A stretch of DNA of 64,000 bases, from contig CAJFCV020000003.1 in NCBI GenBank assembly GCA_904066235.2, forward strand, positions 3,844,001 through 3,908,000. Reading direction: 5' to 3'. Both the position numbers and the translations under genes were made by a program. The DNA comes from Bursaphelenchus xylophilus. Lineage: Eukaryota > Nematoda > Chromadorea > Rhabditida > Aphelenchoididae. Positions 44,400 through 57,031 of this stretch are shown here, piece by piece (the first letter of the stretch is position 1; every line of letters starts with the position of its first letter). The notes beneath the pieces were generated by a model that did no database searches, was not told the DNA's origin, and was given only the letters and a program-made list of their open reading frames with translations.

Positions 44400-47270
44400 A
44401 ATCAGAAATTTTTCACATCGTAAAAAAGGTTAATATTATGTATCCTAATGAAATTTTCCAGCACGTTTCCTTTTATACTTTACGATTATAAATATAAAAA
44501 CCCTACAATCAGCCCATATCTCCAAGAAAACTAATCTCCAAATCCCAAGGTCCTACTGTAATCTATTTCTCTTTTCTGTTGGCAGAAATCTGGATTAATG
44601 CCAGTTTACTTTCAAGTTTGCGTGACTCAAAGCAAAAGAAAATTTTTTGAATGCATGAGATTTCCGGACCAAGGTATTCACGCTGCCAGAGATTGGGCCA
44701 AGGGAAGGGGGGAAAGACCGCTTTTCATATTAGATTGGCCTACCATAACAAAAATATTATAAGAATAGTATCAAAGGGAACACAAAAGGATCTTTTTTTT
44801 CATTTTTGGAAATTGTTTTTTTTAAGTCCTGAGGGAGTTACGTGGCGAAGATAGTTGCTATTTGAGGGGCTATCGGGATCTTTGAAAAGTTTTATTTTAG
44901 ACGATTGAATTTTTGATGACATTTCGAAATTTCAAGTGGATTTTTTCGCTGAAAATTCATGAACTTACCATACAAAATTTTTGAGGATTTCTAAATCTAT
45001 TTGAAGGCTTTTTAGTATGACTTGAAAAAGAAAGGGTCTCCGTAATGACCTTTAGGAGATGAAAATTGCAATTTTTCTTATAAAAAATGCAATGAAAGGG
45101 CCAAATTAAAAATTTATGTCGGATGAAACTTGGCAAAAATTAAATTTCACTTTTCGAAGGCATAAATAGTAGTTTTAGCTTACAATTTGCGGAAAAAATC
45201 ATGTTTTTCAGATCGAAAAGGTGCCTCGATTTTCAATTTTTTGGTCGTTTTTCCTGATCGCCATAATCTTGCTCATTTTCAAGGATCGTCTAATATCTGG
45301 GGATTTTTTGAACATAATCAAGATCTACCGAGTTTATTAGACATTATATACACGCTGTAAACTGATCATAATATTATTTTAATGTCCAAATCTACCCAAT
45401 TTAATCGTTATATCATCCATTTTCGACAACTTTACTCTTATTCGTAATATCACCTTTTTACTCTCCAAATTATTTTTTTTTCAAATCCCACTTTACTTTA
45501 CCTCTTTCACTTGGGCCGAACTTTAATCCCGCCAATTTTCAGACATTTGCTTTTTCCCCAAATTCTTTTTTATGCTGAAAATGGCATTCACGACGATTTG
45601 TCCCCCGGTTTTTATTCTCAAGGGAATGCAACCGGAAAATTGCTCGGCCTCGGGAAACGGGGGAACTTTTTTCGCGAAAACAACATTCTACATGAGGTCA
45701 CATGTCGATTTTTACCAGTCTTTTTTGTGCTCTTCCGCGCAGATTAATGGGATCTTTTCGGCGGATCCGCCACATGCCCGATTAGAAGCCGATTATGCCG
45801 AAAAAAGATGGAAAAGGACCGAAAAACGGGGCCTGGCCCGTTTTTTGGGCCGTCGGTTTTTGGCCAAATTTCGGCTGATGTACCCTGGGTTCCGTTTTGG
45901 GGTGTTTTTGTAAGTCATTTTTCTAAATTTTTTGTTCCGAAATTCTGGCCTTTGTTCTCCATCCGAGTTGGCCACAGATTTTTGGGAGCGGGGCAAATGG
46001 CCAAATGATGGTTGAATTAGATCGGCGATGATAAGAAGGACCGATTTCGAAGGGGGAACTGTCAGTTTTAGAACGCTTTGGACTTGAGAGGGGCCCGATT
46101 TTGGGGTTAGGGAGAACGTATACGATGAAATTTTATTTTTGTAATTTTGATGAAATTTGGTTACTGTTTGATTACTACAAATATAAAAAAAAGACACCAT
46201 GATCAACTTGCCGTATTTTACAATAGCAACATCCCTGAACTTCTCTTTTTACCATTTTTTTATATTAATGGTTATGTATAATATAAGAAGGAAGCCCAGT
46301 TACCTATTTAGAATCCCTTTTTTATCTGAAATTTAAATTCCACACCTGCCAGAGGCTTTTTTCCAAGGTGACATCTTATACGATGGAATTTTGTTTTTGT
46401 CACTTTACTGTAACCTGTCTACTTTTTAGTGACTAACTGAGAAAAAATTGTGAAATAATTGAAAAACAACACCACAAACAACTTAACTGACTTTACTCAC
46501 CTTGTTTTAGTCTATTTCATGTTAATGGCCAAGTATAATATAAATTGCTTTTTTCTGTTTTGGCTTCGAAATAATAAGCAAAGCATATGTCCCAAGGTAA
46601 ACTAGACCCCTTTACCTATCTAAAATCCCTTTCCCATCTTCCATTTCCCCCGTTGGCGACGTAATATTACCCTTTTTCCGAGAAGCGTGAGTTTAATCCA
46701 CCTTGCCGAAAGCCGTGGATTAGAGAGCCATCTAAACTGCTTAAGCGGCCTAAAATCTTCTCCACAACTCTCTATGTTCTGCCAGCTTGTATACTTCGTG
46801 CTGGCCAATCGCTTTTGCGCCAAGGTCAATGTGAATTCGAAGGGGTGGAAACGTCCTTGACGTGACTCGAAATTCCAAAAGTTTCCCTCAGTTGTTCGGA
46901 GTTTACAAGAAAATAAAATGTTCAGAGTTTGCGAACAATTTTTGCGGAGTTGGACGGAGCGCAGTTGAACACAGTTTGAATAATTTTAACGACTTTTCCG
47001 ACAATTATAATATTTCTGGAGTTATTTATTGGAATTTTTTGGGGGGAAAGTGGAGTTGCCAGTGGGATAGAGCGGGGATTTCGACTGTAAACAAGCTATT
47101 ACTGCTATTGCTGGATATTGAATTAAAAATCGGTCAGCTGAAGTCTTTTCGCCCTTCAAATCAGGATTTTTTATATTGTTTTAGTCATCTGTATATTGCG
47201 CTTGATAAAATTGATTTGCGAGACAACCCAAGGGCTTAGATCATCTGTATTTTACCCCAAAATTCTTCAG
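44400..47270. other. Intergenic, no supported gene
   Basis: Open frames at 45511-45913, 45793-46206 and 46862-47239 lack domains and splice context. A CGTATTTTAC word is at 46213-46222 and a related TGTATTTTAC at about 47248, just before the next gene. Confidence 0.45.
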
Positions 47271-47281
47271 TATTTTTAGAT

Positions 47282-48629
47282 ATGAGTATCTTAACACCGA
47301 TCACTTTTGTCTGCCTCATATCCGCCGTTTTTTCGGCCGATCTCTCCAAGGATGTGAAGGAGATTACCACGACCGAGGTAGGATCCCAATTCAAACATGA
47401 GTCATGCTGTGCGAACTCTGAAATTTTAGGCCTCATTTACTCTGTAAGAAGCGGAAGTGAGTCATAATGGGGGCACTTGCCGCTCGCATTTTGGCAGGTT
47501 CTTTTTTGAGACCAAATTTTGAAATGAAACGAAAAAAACTTTAAATAAAATAGTAAAACATTCACTTTGTTACCCGTATTTTACAATAAATGATTTTCAG
47601 GATGGAGCCAAATGGTGTCCTGTCCCACTTGCCGGGACCCAATGCCCAGCCTCTTCTTTCTTCCATTATTACACTTGCTGTGGAGATCTGCTGAAGGAAT
47701 GCTGCTTCAACTTCCAGGTAATGATCTTATACGATCAGAGTAAAGAGTAAAAAACATAAAATTTTTTGTCATGTGTACAACGAACCTCCGCACAACAAAT
47801 TCTGTCTATAACACATAATTTTAGAGGTCGTAAGAGGCATTTTTTGGACCAAAAAGAATCGCAATACAACGAAACCACTCTATCAATCTGTCGGGAAAAT
47901 AATGCACTGTGTCGCATCGGAAACTGCATCGCCGCTGATGAGAAAATAAATTGTCTCGCTGCAAAAAAATTAGTTCTTTTCACTTCAGCGATGCGATCCG
48001 CGCAGCGGCATGGTTTTCATTATTTTCCCGACAGACTGATACGAAAAAAGCTACTCTAAATGTTTACACATCAATTCCAACCGCAATATTCAAAAACCTC
48101 TTTTTTTGCGAGAGAGCACACAGAATCAGGAGAGTCGATCAGACAAAAAAAAGTTTTTCGCCGATAGTCCTCTTGATTGCGCTTAGAAAAAATTATTTAT
48201 TTTTTTGAATGAACATTGTTCTCCTCCTCTCTAACAGATGCTAATTTTCTAAGTCAGAAATCACCAAAAAAAATACTGACTCATTCTAGCTTCAACAAAA
48301 TGCGCCAAATTTCACAATTTCAGCATAGCGAGGGCTAGAAATTTCGCGTATTTTTGGAACATTTTGGGCATAATGTGTGCCAGGTTGGAGCAAAATCAAA
48401 GAGTCAAGATAGGGGTGCCTTCTCTATAAATACAGCAAATAAAAAATTGAAATATCAATTATTAGGCTCGCTGGAATTTCCAATTCTCATCATTTGCTAT
48501 TTAAAATTGCCAAAAATGACCTTCCAATTTCAGACCTGGGTTCTGGTGGTGTTGATCGGGATCGGCGTGCTGGTCGCGGCCTCCATCGTCCTCTCACTTA
48601 TCCGTTGTCTTTTCTGCCGCCGCAACTGA
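47282..48629 (+). CDS. Shisa-like six-cysteine single-pass protein, copy 1
   Basis: Three exons: 47282-47377, 47598-47717 and 48534-48629, all phase 0, giving 103 aa. Residues 1-19 form a signal peptide (ILTPITFVCLISAVFSA). The second exon holds six Cys: WCP, QCP, TCCG and ECC, with FHYYTCCGD, which is the pattern of the Shisa/STMC6 superfamily of small membrane adaptors. Exon 3 is a single helix (WVLVVLIGIGVLVAASIVLS) ending RCLFCRRN. Shisa-type proteins usually carry a longer cytosolic tail with PY motifs; this tail is only a few residues. ATATG follows TATTTTTAG, a likely trans-splice site. Intron 2 contains a short transposon (47883-48039). The paralogue is at 50847-51770. Confidence 0.85.
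47883..48039. mobile_element. TCAGTCTGTCGGG family element, copy d (intronic)
   Basis: 157 bp between TA flanks, with ends TCAATCTGTCGGGAAAATAA and its complement. Wholly within intron 2 (47718-48533). Confidence 0.85.
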
Positions 48630-48639
48630 TGACAATACC

Positions 48640-50830
48640 CTTCTCACTCATCTTGCCCTCCATTTTATTGTACATACAACTATCAGCTATGCATTTCCCC
48701 TCCAGGCATTCGCATAATTCGGTTTTTCGTAGATCTCCCAGCTGTTATTTTTTCATGTTTTAGACAACAAATAAATAAATTTTTTTAAATTTTGCGGAGG
48801 TTTTTCTTAACTTTTCTTATCAGAGAGGTGTTTGATCTGGGAAATAAATGCGTCAACAGGCCAATAAGGTTGTTTGCAAGCCAATAAGAATGTTTCGGGC
48901 ATTAGAGCGACGATAACAATGCAAATGACGGAAGAATGCGGCATTTGGAAATATCAGATTTGAAACAAATCGAGGGAATGACAGGTATGTGATGTTTGAG
49001 GAGTCAAATGGAACGATTCGATAATAAATAAACATCTCCCTGACATAAAAGTCATCAAAGAAGGTCTTCGGGCATGGACCAAACGTTGCTTGCTATAGTA
49101 AATATCCTGTTTTTCTCTGTTGTTTGGAAGTCTTTTTTGGCCAAGAAAAACAAATTTTTCGAGCTGTTATGCTCCAATTTATCTCCTAATTCGTAATACA
49201 TGTAATGTCTCTTCCTCACAATAATACAAGGCAATAGCTTTTGCTTTGCAGGGGCAGTAAAGGCAGCCAAGTTTTCAACGATACTCGTCCATTAGAGATG
49301 ACGAAAAATGCCGAGATCGGCCATAGAAAAGAACGATTTTCTAACAAATCTCTACCTAGTAAAAATAAATTTTCGTGAAAGACTCAAAAGGTAAAAGATG
49401 TGAAAGTTTGTCATGCTGAAGACTGGAAACAAAAAGGTTCAAATTTTGGCCAATTTTTGACGTAAAAATCTTGGTTGTTTCTGCAAAGCGACAGAAATCT
49501 GGCAAAAGAGAGGGGTCCCAAGTAAATTGAATGTTTTTTCGCCCATGTCAAACTTTTGCAATGTACAATGCACAGAGATCGCCTATTGTGGGCCTTGTAC
49601 AATGCAGAGGTAAAAATTAAATGAGTATACGAGATGATAACGGCAAGGAGGATGGATAGTCTGGAGACGAGGTCGACCGGTCAAAACAGAGAGCTTATTC
49701 GTCAAAGACGGGAAAATAAAGAGTAAAAAGTGTATTCTTATGGCTTTTATAGCCAAATCCATTATGCAAATTTGGCACTATCGCCAACAATGAGCGAAAC
49801 TCGTGATTGAGCCTTGTGGGGGAAACTTTAAATTTTCCCTGGACTGTAGGCGATAAAAAACTTGCCTCAATTTGTACCAAGTTTCCTCAAAGCTTGATAG
49901 TCAAACTTCCCCTGTAAGTAAAACTACTTGCGTATCAAGAGTATTATGTCGTTTTATCCAATTTTCTCATCTAAAAAGCAATCTCCATTCAAATCCTCCA
50001 AGAGTAACGACAATGCAGTTGTAACAAATTTTCTGTTTCCCATTCCCAATCTAATCTCATTATTTCGCAATGAATAAAACATTTTAATCACCAATCTTCG
50101 GCCAAGCCAGTGACCATTAAAGGGGCCGGCTTCGAAAGCGTAAACAAACCTCCCCTTCCATTGGCCAGTAGTTGCTCAAAGATCACTTTTGTGTTGTTTT
50201 GCGACTGCAATTTCGTTTCCACACGTTGTTTATGTTATTTTTGCGCTGTTTCGCAAGTCGTGAGTAAGGGGTGGAGGCCGTAGAATTGGCCTATAAAAAG
50301 GGCAGCAGAGTTGTTTTCAAGTTTGCTGATGACCGGATTTTCCCTTTTCGATACTTTGTCGGGTTTAATCTTACAGTAGTGCGGTTTAGATGTTTTTGAA
50401 GTTTGGAATGGATGATATAAAAGGGGGAACAATGGAAATTCAAGGCTATGGTTTTGATAAAACCTGGGGGCAGATTAAAGTTTAGCTTTCCAAGATGTTT
50501 AAGAAAGAAATTTTTGAAATATTTCATAAATTAAGTTTTTACTGCAAGGCTAGAGTATTATATTGACGTTAAAAAACTGTTTTTTCCTTGATAACTTCGT
50601 GTTATTGCTGAAAAACCCCATCTCTGTCCGTCTCTCCTCATTTTCCATACCCTCTCGTCTTTCAGAGAATGGTCGATATCTCGGCGGTCGTTCCAATGTA
50701 TAAGCTAAAATTTTCACGGATTAATAACTCACCTATATAGATCGTGTTGACAAAATTGAAAGACAATTTTACTCGACTCTCGCTTTTTTTACACTCTTAA
50801 AATTTTTGTTCGTATAAAATGTCCCCTTTC
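48640..50830. other. Spacer between the two Shisa-like genes
   Basis: No supported gene. A decayed piece of the CAGGGGAAGTAC family lies around 49380-49510 (AAAATCTTGGTTGTTTCTGC). A right end of the same family ends at 49914 (CAAACTTCCCCTG, followed by TAA). Short open frames lack domains. Confidence 0.45.
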
Positions 50831-50846
50831 CAGAATCAGCTCAAAA

Positions 50847-51770
50847 ATGTTTCCAAGAATGCTGTCGATTACTCCAATTGCTCTCGGATTAATCTTGCCG
50901 ATGGTTTTCGGCGCCACAGTCCCTCCAGAGCTCAGCGATCGTAAAGACGTAAGTGTTGTGTTCCCATCGAGCATGATTACAATTTTCTCAACATGATGTT
51001 TTTGATTTCAGGAGGGATCAGTTTGGTGTCCCGCGCCAATAGTTGGCCAGAAATGTCCTGATGGCTCCATTTTCCATTACTATTACTGCTGCGGAACCGC
51101 CAACAAGGACTGCTGTTCGAGTCTTGAGGTAAGAGGGGTGCCTTATTTGGGAAGGGCAGTGTGCAGAGTGCGACGCTCAGATTTTCTTTAAATTTTGCAT
51201 CTGCGGTAAGGCTAGGTCACAGATGATTTTTTAAAAATTTTAGCAGAGGCGGCCGAGATATTCAGGTAAAAATTTACGGTCAAAATTTTACGTGGACAAA
51301 ACAAAAAATCGAATTTTTTCCAACTTTCGGCAAAAAATCTCTATTTTTTCTGCAAAACGCGAACTAGAAATCTCGCATATGCCTTTACAAAAGTTAATCC
51401 AAGTCCATGTTAAGTTTTATTAAAATCTGAGCGTCGCATTTTGAGCCCTTTCCCCATTAAACTGAGCTCTTCGACTTGGGAATATTATGACACTACCGAT
51501 TCCCTTGCCGCGAAAAATCTCGTGACAGTTTTCTCCTAATTAGGCCAGTTTCCAACGGGCCAAACATCGGACTATATGCGGCAAAACAAAAAACATTGGT
51601 TTTATAAACAATAGGCCCTTTTTTGGAGTCCTCAGAAATTAGAGAACAAGATTTCCTAATGACCTTTTCACTTTTAGACCTGGTTCATTGTCGTGTTGGC
51701 GATCTTCGGTATCCTGGTGGTCAGTGCCATTGCTGTTGGGATCCTCCGTTTCCTGAAAAGACGTGGATAA
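50847..51770 (+). CDS. Shisa-like six-cysteine single-pass protein, copy 2
   Basis: Three exons: 50847-50948, 51012-51128 and 51678-51770, all phase 0, again giving 103 aa. A signal peptide (ITPIALGLILPMVFGA) is followed by WCPAPIVGQKCP, FHYYYCCGTANKDCC and a single helix starting TWFIVVLAIFGILVVSAIAV with a KRRG tail. Intron positions and the six-Cys spacing are the same as in the gene at 47282-48629, so the pair arose by duplication. TTTCCAG 14 bases before the ATG is a likely trans-splice acceptor. AATAAA is at 51867-51872. Intron 2 is expanded by a transposon different from the one in copy 1. Confidence 0.85.
51149..51455. mobile_element. CAGGGGAAGTAC family element, copy C (intronic, diverged)
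   Basis: Carries GAGTGCGACGCTCAGATTTT at the left and AAAATCTGAGCGTCGCATTT at the right inside intron 2 of the second Shisa-like gene. The outermost bases are decayed and the interior shortened. Confidence 0.65.
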
Positions 51771-51879
51771 ACAACCCTCTAATGCATAGTATAATCAGGT
51801 TCAGGTATTGTACATAATACGTCACAACTTTCTCTTATTCACATTTAATATTCTTTTTTATTCTTTAATAAAATAATGT

Positions 51880-53384
51880 AGCACAATATCCGAATTTTTG
51901 TCTGAAAACGTGGCCGGAAAACGGCTGATTGCAAATAAGTTGAAATGGGGAAATTTAAAGTCACAACTTTTTTGAAGTGAGATTCGAGATTTTTAGCTGT
52001 TGCTTTTCAAGCATAGCAACGCACAGCATTCCGGGTTTTTTCTATCGTCACCGATCAGTCCCTGATTTTCGCTCAAAGTGACAACGCACAGCAACCCGAA
52101 GTGTTTCCTGGCTCCTTTCGACACTTCGCCCCATTTTGTATCGGCTGAGATAAAACGAAATGTCACAAAAGCATTTTTCGTGAGATTTTCCGACCGAAAA
52201 ATATTTTTCTCGGAATTATTTTATTTCTTTTGTCAATTTTGACACTTCGTTTGGACGAAACTCAAAAGTGGGCGGGAAACATTTTTCTTCTATTTCGGGT
52301 TGCCGTGCAACGCGGCTGTGCGCCTCAGCTGATAACTAGCTAGCACAAAAATGAAAAAAGAATAAAAATTGGTTGCTAAATATTAGAGTGAGAAAAGACC
52401 CACCGAAAGATATAAATAATTTCTGCTAAAGTGCATAATTTTTAATAAATGGTCTACTCAATATCATATTGCCTCTGCTATAAATGTCCAAAAATAAGAA
52501 AAATTCTGACCCTTGGGGATCTACTCTACAATATCACGACTAACTAGTTCTTCGGGAAAGCCGTCGGTTGATTTTTAAGTTTGCACTGTGCAAGAAAAGT
52601 CTAGATGCAAGCCACAGCCAAAAACGCCATTTGCGCGCGTGCGCACGATGCAAACAGGAAATATTGCACAGTGCACGCTGAGCTTGTGGCTCTTCTTTCA
52701 GCCTCTAACTCTCACACACGTTTCCAAAGGTCCTGGTTTAAAGATATCGGCGAATATCCCGGCAGTGCTTGAAAAATACGAAGTAAACTTGAGGGAGTTG
52801 ATCTTCGGGCCGCCAAGTCTCAGCCGAGCCTTCGCCGAAGGTCGGCCGAGCATTCAACGGCTTTCGTAGGCCGTTGAAATTTATAACGAAAGTGGACACA
52901 ATAGGGAACGATAGGGTTTGTTGGCCAAACACGAGAATACAACGCTAAGGAGCGAGAGACATCGACTTCTGAGAATAGGGGAAAGTGATCTGATGAAGAC
53001 TTTGTCCTTTGATTTTATGCAAATTCGTGGGAAAGATTTGGCGGTTTCAGTGTAACAGTCGCCAACAGGCCTGCTATTGTTAGGCACCTCCCACCACCTT
53101 TTTTGCCCCCAAAGTTGGGACGTGAACATGTTCTATATATTACTAAATACGTTCTATTATTAATATTAACAAGTTCTATTAATAAATAAATACATCTGGA
53201 AAATCGCTGGAATGATTTCGGCGACATGCACTTTGAGAAAACAAAAGTTCCCTTGCACTGCGCAATTTCTGGCATTCTGCACCACGCAAATGGTTTTTTG
53301 ACCTTTTGAACTCCCTAACTCAAAATCCGAACTCTCCCTTCGTCTCTGCACCGTTAACAACTTCCGTCGCCCATTTGCATGACG
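51880..53384. other. Intergenic, no supported gene
   Basis: Open frames around 52588-52869 and 52738-53411 have no domain. GTCTCAGCCGAGCCTTCGCCG at about 52818 resembles a phrase near 54595 (GTCTCCGCCGAGCC) and may mark another diverged repeat. Confidence 0.4.
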
Positions 53385-53673
53385 CAACCCACAGAAGCAA
53401 TTTGATGGCATCCAAACTAGAAGAATATTGGCACGTTTGACGGGCAGATTCTCCGCGTCGACTTCACGTGTTCGCCTTCAATGTGGCCTCAGGGAATTAT
53501 GTAGACCCGAGTTTCTACTCCCACCTCCATCAAATTCAGATGAAGTGGGTGACTAACAGCGGAGTCGTAGTGCTTAAAAAAGTGTTACTCCTGCTATCTA
53601 AACGTATTAATTTTAGAGAGATTGCACTTTTCTGAATATTTTTTGCCGTTGACTGGTTATTACGGGGTTAGAA
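53385..53673 (+). promoter_or_regulatory. Duplicated 5' flank of receptor copy 1
   Basis: Matches 58760-59052 in order and orientation, with anchors CTCAGGGAATT, GACCCGAGTT, CTCCCACCTC and a final GAGAGATT[GA]C stretch before the ATG. The duplication that made the two receptor genes therefore included about 290 bp of upstream DNA, probably the promoter. Confidence 0.55.
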
Positions 53674-56331
53674 ATGACAGGAATTGAGCAAATCTACCGT
53701 ACGAGCGACGTTGTGGGCTCTTCTTTGGGGGTCATCATCAACACTTTGGTACTCTACATTATCAAACAAACTTTTTCCAAAAAAATCGCCGCATATTCGA
53801 GGATGTTGGTGGGCTCAACAACCTACAGTATCCTTTATGGGCTCGTCGAATTTACCACTCAACACGTAAGGAATTCAAAAGATGTAAAAGTTTTGATTTC
53901 AGTTGGAGACTTCACTATATTTTGAAAATTTCAGGAGCTATTTATGAACGATGGAATACTGTTTTGTGTACCGAAGGGTTTCGAGAAGTACCTAGGTCGC
54001 ACCTTTCTTCCACTTTTTTTGTTCCCTCACGTGACCTTGAGCTGCTTTGGACTCTACATTTTACCGTGCAATTATCACTACGAGTATTCACTGCTATCTG
54101 AGTAGGTTCAAGTAATTTAGAGGTATCAGTCTGTCGGGAAAATAATGAGCATAATGTCGCTGCGCCGATCGTATCGGTGAAGTAAAAAGAAGATTTTGCC
54201 GCGTGGCAATGGACTTTTGGCTGCGACTTTCAATGCGATAGAGTGCTAACTTTTTCCCGACAGACTGATAAAAAAAATTTCTAGAATCCCCAGCCCTGAT
54301 TTGTACATATACTATCCCTCAAAACACTTACGAAGATAGGCGCTAGGACTTTTCGGCTCAGCGACAGTTCGAATAGACGATACTTTGGGGGGCGCATGGA
54401 TTCGGCGTTGTATTCATGGGGAGGCAAGGGGAAACCTCAGTTTACAGAAAGGGTAAGATTAGTTACATCGTAGGATAGTTTGTTACTTTTCTGAGGTATC
54501 TTACATGTAGTACTGTAAGAATATCCTGATAAAGCTTTCGGATATGAAAAAGCAGAGGTGAGCAATCTCTAAGATTAATATGTCTTCGCTAAGTCTCCGC
54601 CGAGCCGTTACTGAGCGTCTCCCAAACATCCAACGGCTTTGCTAGACAGCGTAGGTACCTCCTACAACATTTTTTTGGTTCTTCGTCTGCTCTGCGCTTC
54701 GTATCGATTGATCCCGAACTGTCGTGGACCCGAACAGTCCATACGTGTGAATATATTGCAAAACGGGAATTGCACGAAACATAAAGCGTTTAGGGATTCA
54801 TATATGACCGTTTAGAGTTCACACTACAAACATAAAGACATACAGCATGTTCGCCCATAATGGGCAGACGAAAGACTAATGGGAGACCACAATATGTAGA
54901 CAATATTCTTCTAATGGGATTTACACTCTTGTCCTTTTCTGCATTCAATTTTTACAAAGCATTTATATTTACAAACTTGCAAACACATTATTTCTGCAAG
55001 CATACGAGTTGTTTTTCTAACAAAACACATAATACTTTTCAAAATGGGAGTGTTACTTTCCCTATATGTCTTTGAACGAAAGGCCAACTTTCAAATTTTT
55101 TCATACCCTTGTAGAATCTTTTTCTTTAGTCCCACCTCCGTATCAAGAAACACATTGCTTCGTAACATTGCGGTCTCCTTGATTGGAGCAATACTCCCCG
55201 GAATCCTTTCGTTATTTGCGGCAAAAGCGGCAGGCGCCCGGCCAGAAAAGTACTACAAAGACATGCTCTCCCCTGAATGGCTCACCGAGGGAGAATCCAC
55301 TTATATGGTCCCAATGGACGCAGTAAGTACACATTAGATGCATTTTTATTTCATAAAAGGTCACCTAAATTGTCTCTGTTGCAAAATTTCAGCGCGACAT
55401 AGAGACCCAGGTGTACTTTGGGACGGTCGGTGCATTATCAACTTGTTTTTTCTTTGCCGCCCTTTATTATGTTTGGAAAATCCGAAGGTTTTTTCATCAG
55501 AATCAGAAGAAGAGTACGAAAACAAAGAGTCTGCAGGACCAATTTACGAGGGTTGTTATTACTCAGGTAAGTAACAAGAAGACTCTCCCGCATGTAATAA
55601 TTGGATTCATAAATCATTAGGGACACCTTTTTGAAAACATAGATCAAAAACGAAAGGAAGCATATACCATCGTATATGCCTTAGAATAAGGTGAGATATC
55701 GCGCGGTCTTTCTAATGTCAGTCTGTCGGGAAAATAATGAGCACTCTATCGCATCGAAATCACATCGCCGCCATAAAATGAATTGTGGCGAGGCAAAATC
55801 AAAATTTTGCCTCGCAAAATTGAAATCGGTGGAGCGACATTGTTTTCATTATTTTCCCGACAGATTAATAAGTTTGTTTTGATCTCTGCAAAAGCCAAGC
55901 CAAAATTAGTAAAATTTGACCTTTAAGTTCCCTTTCAAACAATATCGAAAACTAATAATGTCTACGTTTGAACGAGCAATACGTTCAGCACATACCATTC
56001 TCATCAAAAAATTTCATTTCAGGGGATCAACACCTTCTTCTTTGCCTTTATTCCCTTGAGTGTTATCAGTCTGGGAACCTTGGTGTACGTTCCTTTGGAG
56101 ATGATGGGTTTATTGGTAATGATCCCACTCTCCTGGCTGCCTGTGGCCAATGGATTATATTCACTGTTGGCGATTCGAAAATACCGAGAGTATTTTTTGA
56201 GAATGCTGGGGAAAAAGAAAATCAACGCAGGGCACAGAATGGTGTCTACAGTGACAGAAAATACAATGGGAACTAGCAATACTATGGCCACTGAGGAAGA
56301 GGAAGAGAAGTCACATGGACAATCTCATTGA
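53674..56331 (+). CDS. Srd-like seven-helix receptor, copy 1
   Basis: Five exons: 53674-53865, 53935-54101, 55130-55322, 55393-55566 and 56023-56331; phases 0,2,0,0 close to 344 aa. Seven hydrophobic segments: SSLGVIINTLVLYII, MLVGSTTYSILYGLV, FLFPHVTLSCFGLYILPC, IAVSLIGAILPGILSLFA, FGTVGALSTCFFFAALYYV, FFFAFIPLSVISLGTLVYV and MIPLSWLPVANGLYSLLAIR. The QDQFTRVV intracellular loop before helix 6 and the helix 7 end followed by RKYREYF recall nematode STR-superfamily receptors, most like class Srd; the class call is tentative. The tail is Glu-rich and cytosolic. Introns 2 and 4 each contain a TCAGTCTGTCGGG element. The tandem paralogue begins at 59053. Confidence 0.82.
54126..54268. mobile_element. 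TCAGTCTGTCGGG family element, copy e (intronic)
   Basis: 143 bp between TA flanks in intron 2 of receptor copy 1. Left end perfect; right end CTTTTTCCCGACAGACTGA. Confidence 0.85.
55718..55868. mobile_element. TCAGTCTGTCGGG family element, copy f (intronic)
   Basis: 151 bp in intron 4 of receptor copy 1, with ends TCAGTCTGTCGGGAAAATAA and CATTATTTTCCCGACAGATTA. An inner inversion (GGCGAGGCAAAATC, then CTCGCAAAAT) makes it strongly self-complementary. Confidence 0.85.
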
Positions 56332-57031
56332 GTAGTTTTCAGACATTGTTGTAATAGTACGATATCAAATAAAATTTTTGTTCAGAAGGATCAGAATGTC
56401 CAAAGCTATATTCAATTCACCCAAAACGGTGACAAATTTAATTTAGTCACAGAAACCAACGTGTCCTAATAATAATCTACTTGCCCGAAACAAGAGAGAT
56501 TAAAGGCGCAAAGGTGGGGGCTGCGAGGCTTGGGAAGCTCGGCAATGCCCCGGCGGAGAATTTCACTTTTTTACAAATTTGAACCGAAAGGGACAACTGC
56601 AACTATATACAAATAAGCGTTTACTTCATCTTCGTCGTTGCTGTTGTCATAGTCTTCACTAGACTAGCCTTCTTCTGGATTTTCTACCGCCCATGTTAAG
56701 AACCTGCTCCCGTTTTTTAGGTGTGTCTAAGATAACTGATATCACCTTGAGGTTCGAAACCCATAGGACATGAACGTCTATCCATCGTCATCGATCAAAT
56801 CTCCAGCCCCACCGGAAAGCTATTTTAATTCCTCCTTTGCATTGCACATGGCCAATAGTAGTTGGCAGGGCTTTGAGGCTTTGGAACTTCGGTCGGAATT
56901 GACCATCCCAATTTAAACCACTCGGCTCACGACATCCTCAAAGCGTCCAATTTACGAATACTTTTGAGACATGTGCGCGGGCAACAGAAGTGTGGGAGAT
57001 TCAGTTGCTCGCAGTGACCCAACTGTTCCTT

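Noticed and set aside
45511..45913. Plus-strand frames of 78 and 113 codons
   Set aside because: Two overlapping frames of equal quality, no domain, no introns and no upstream acceptor; likely chance in a slightly GC-richer spacer.
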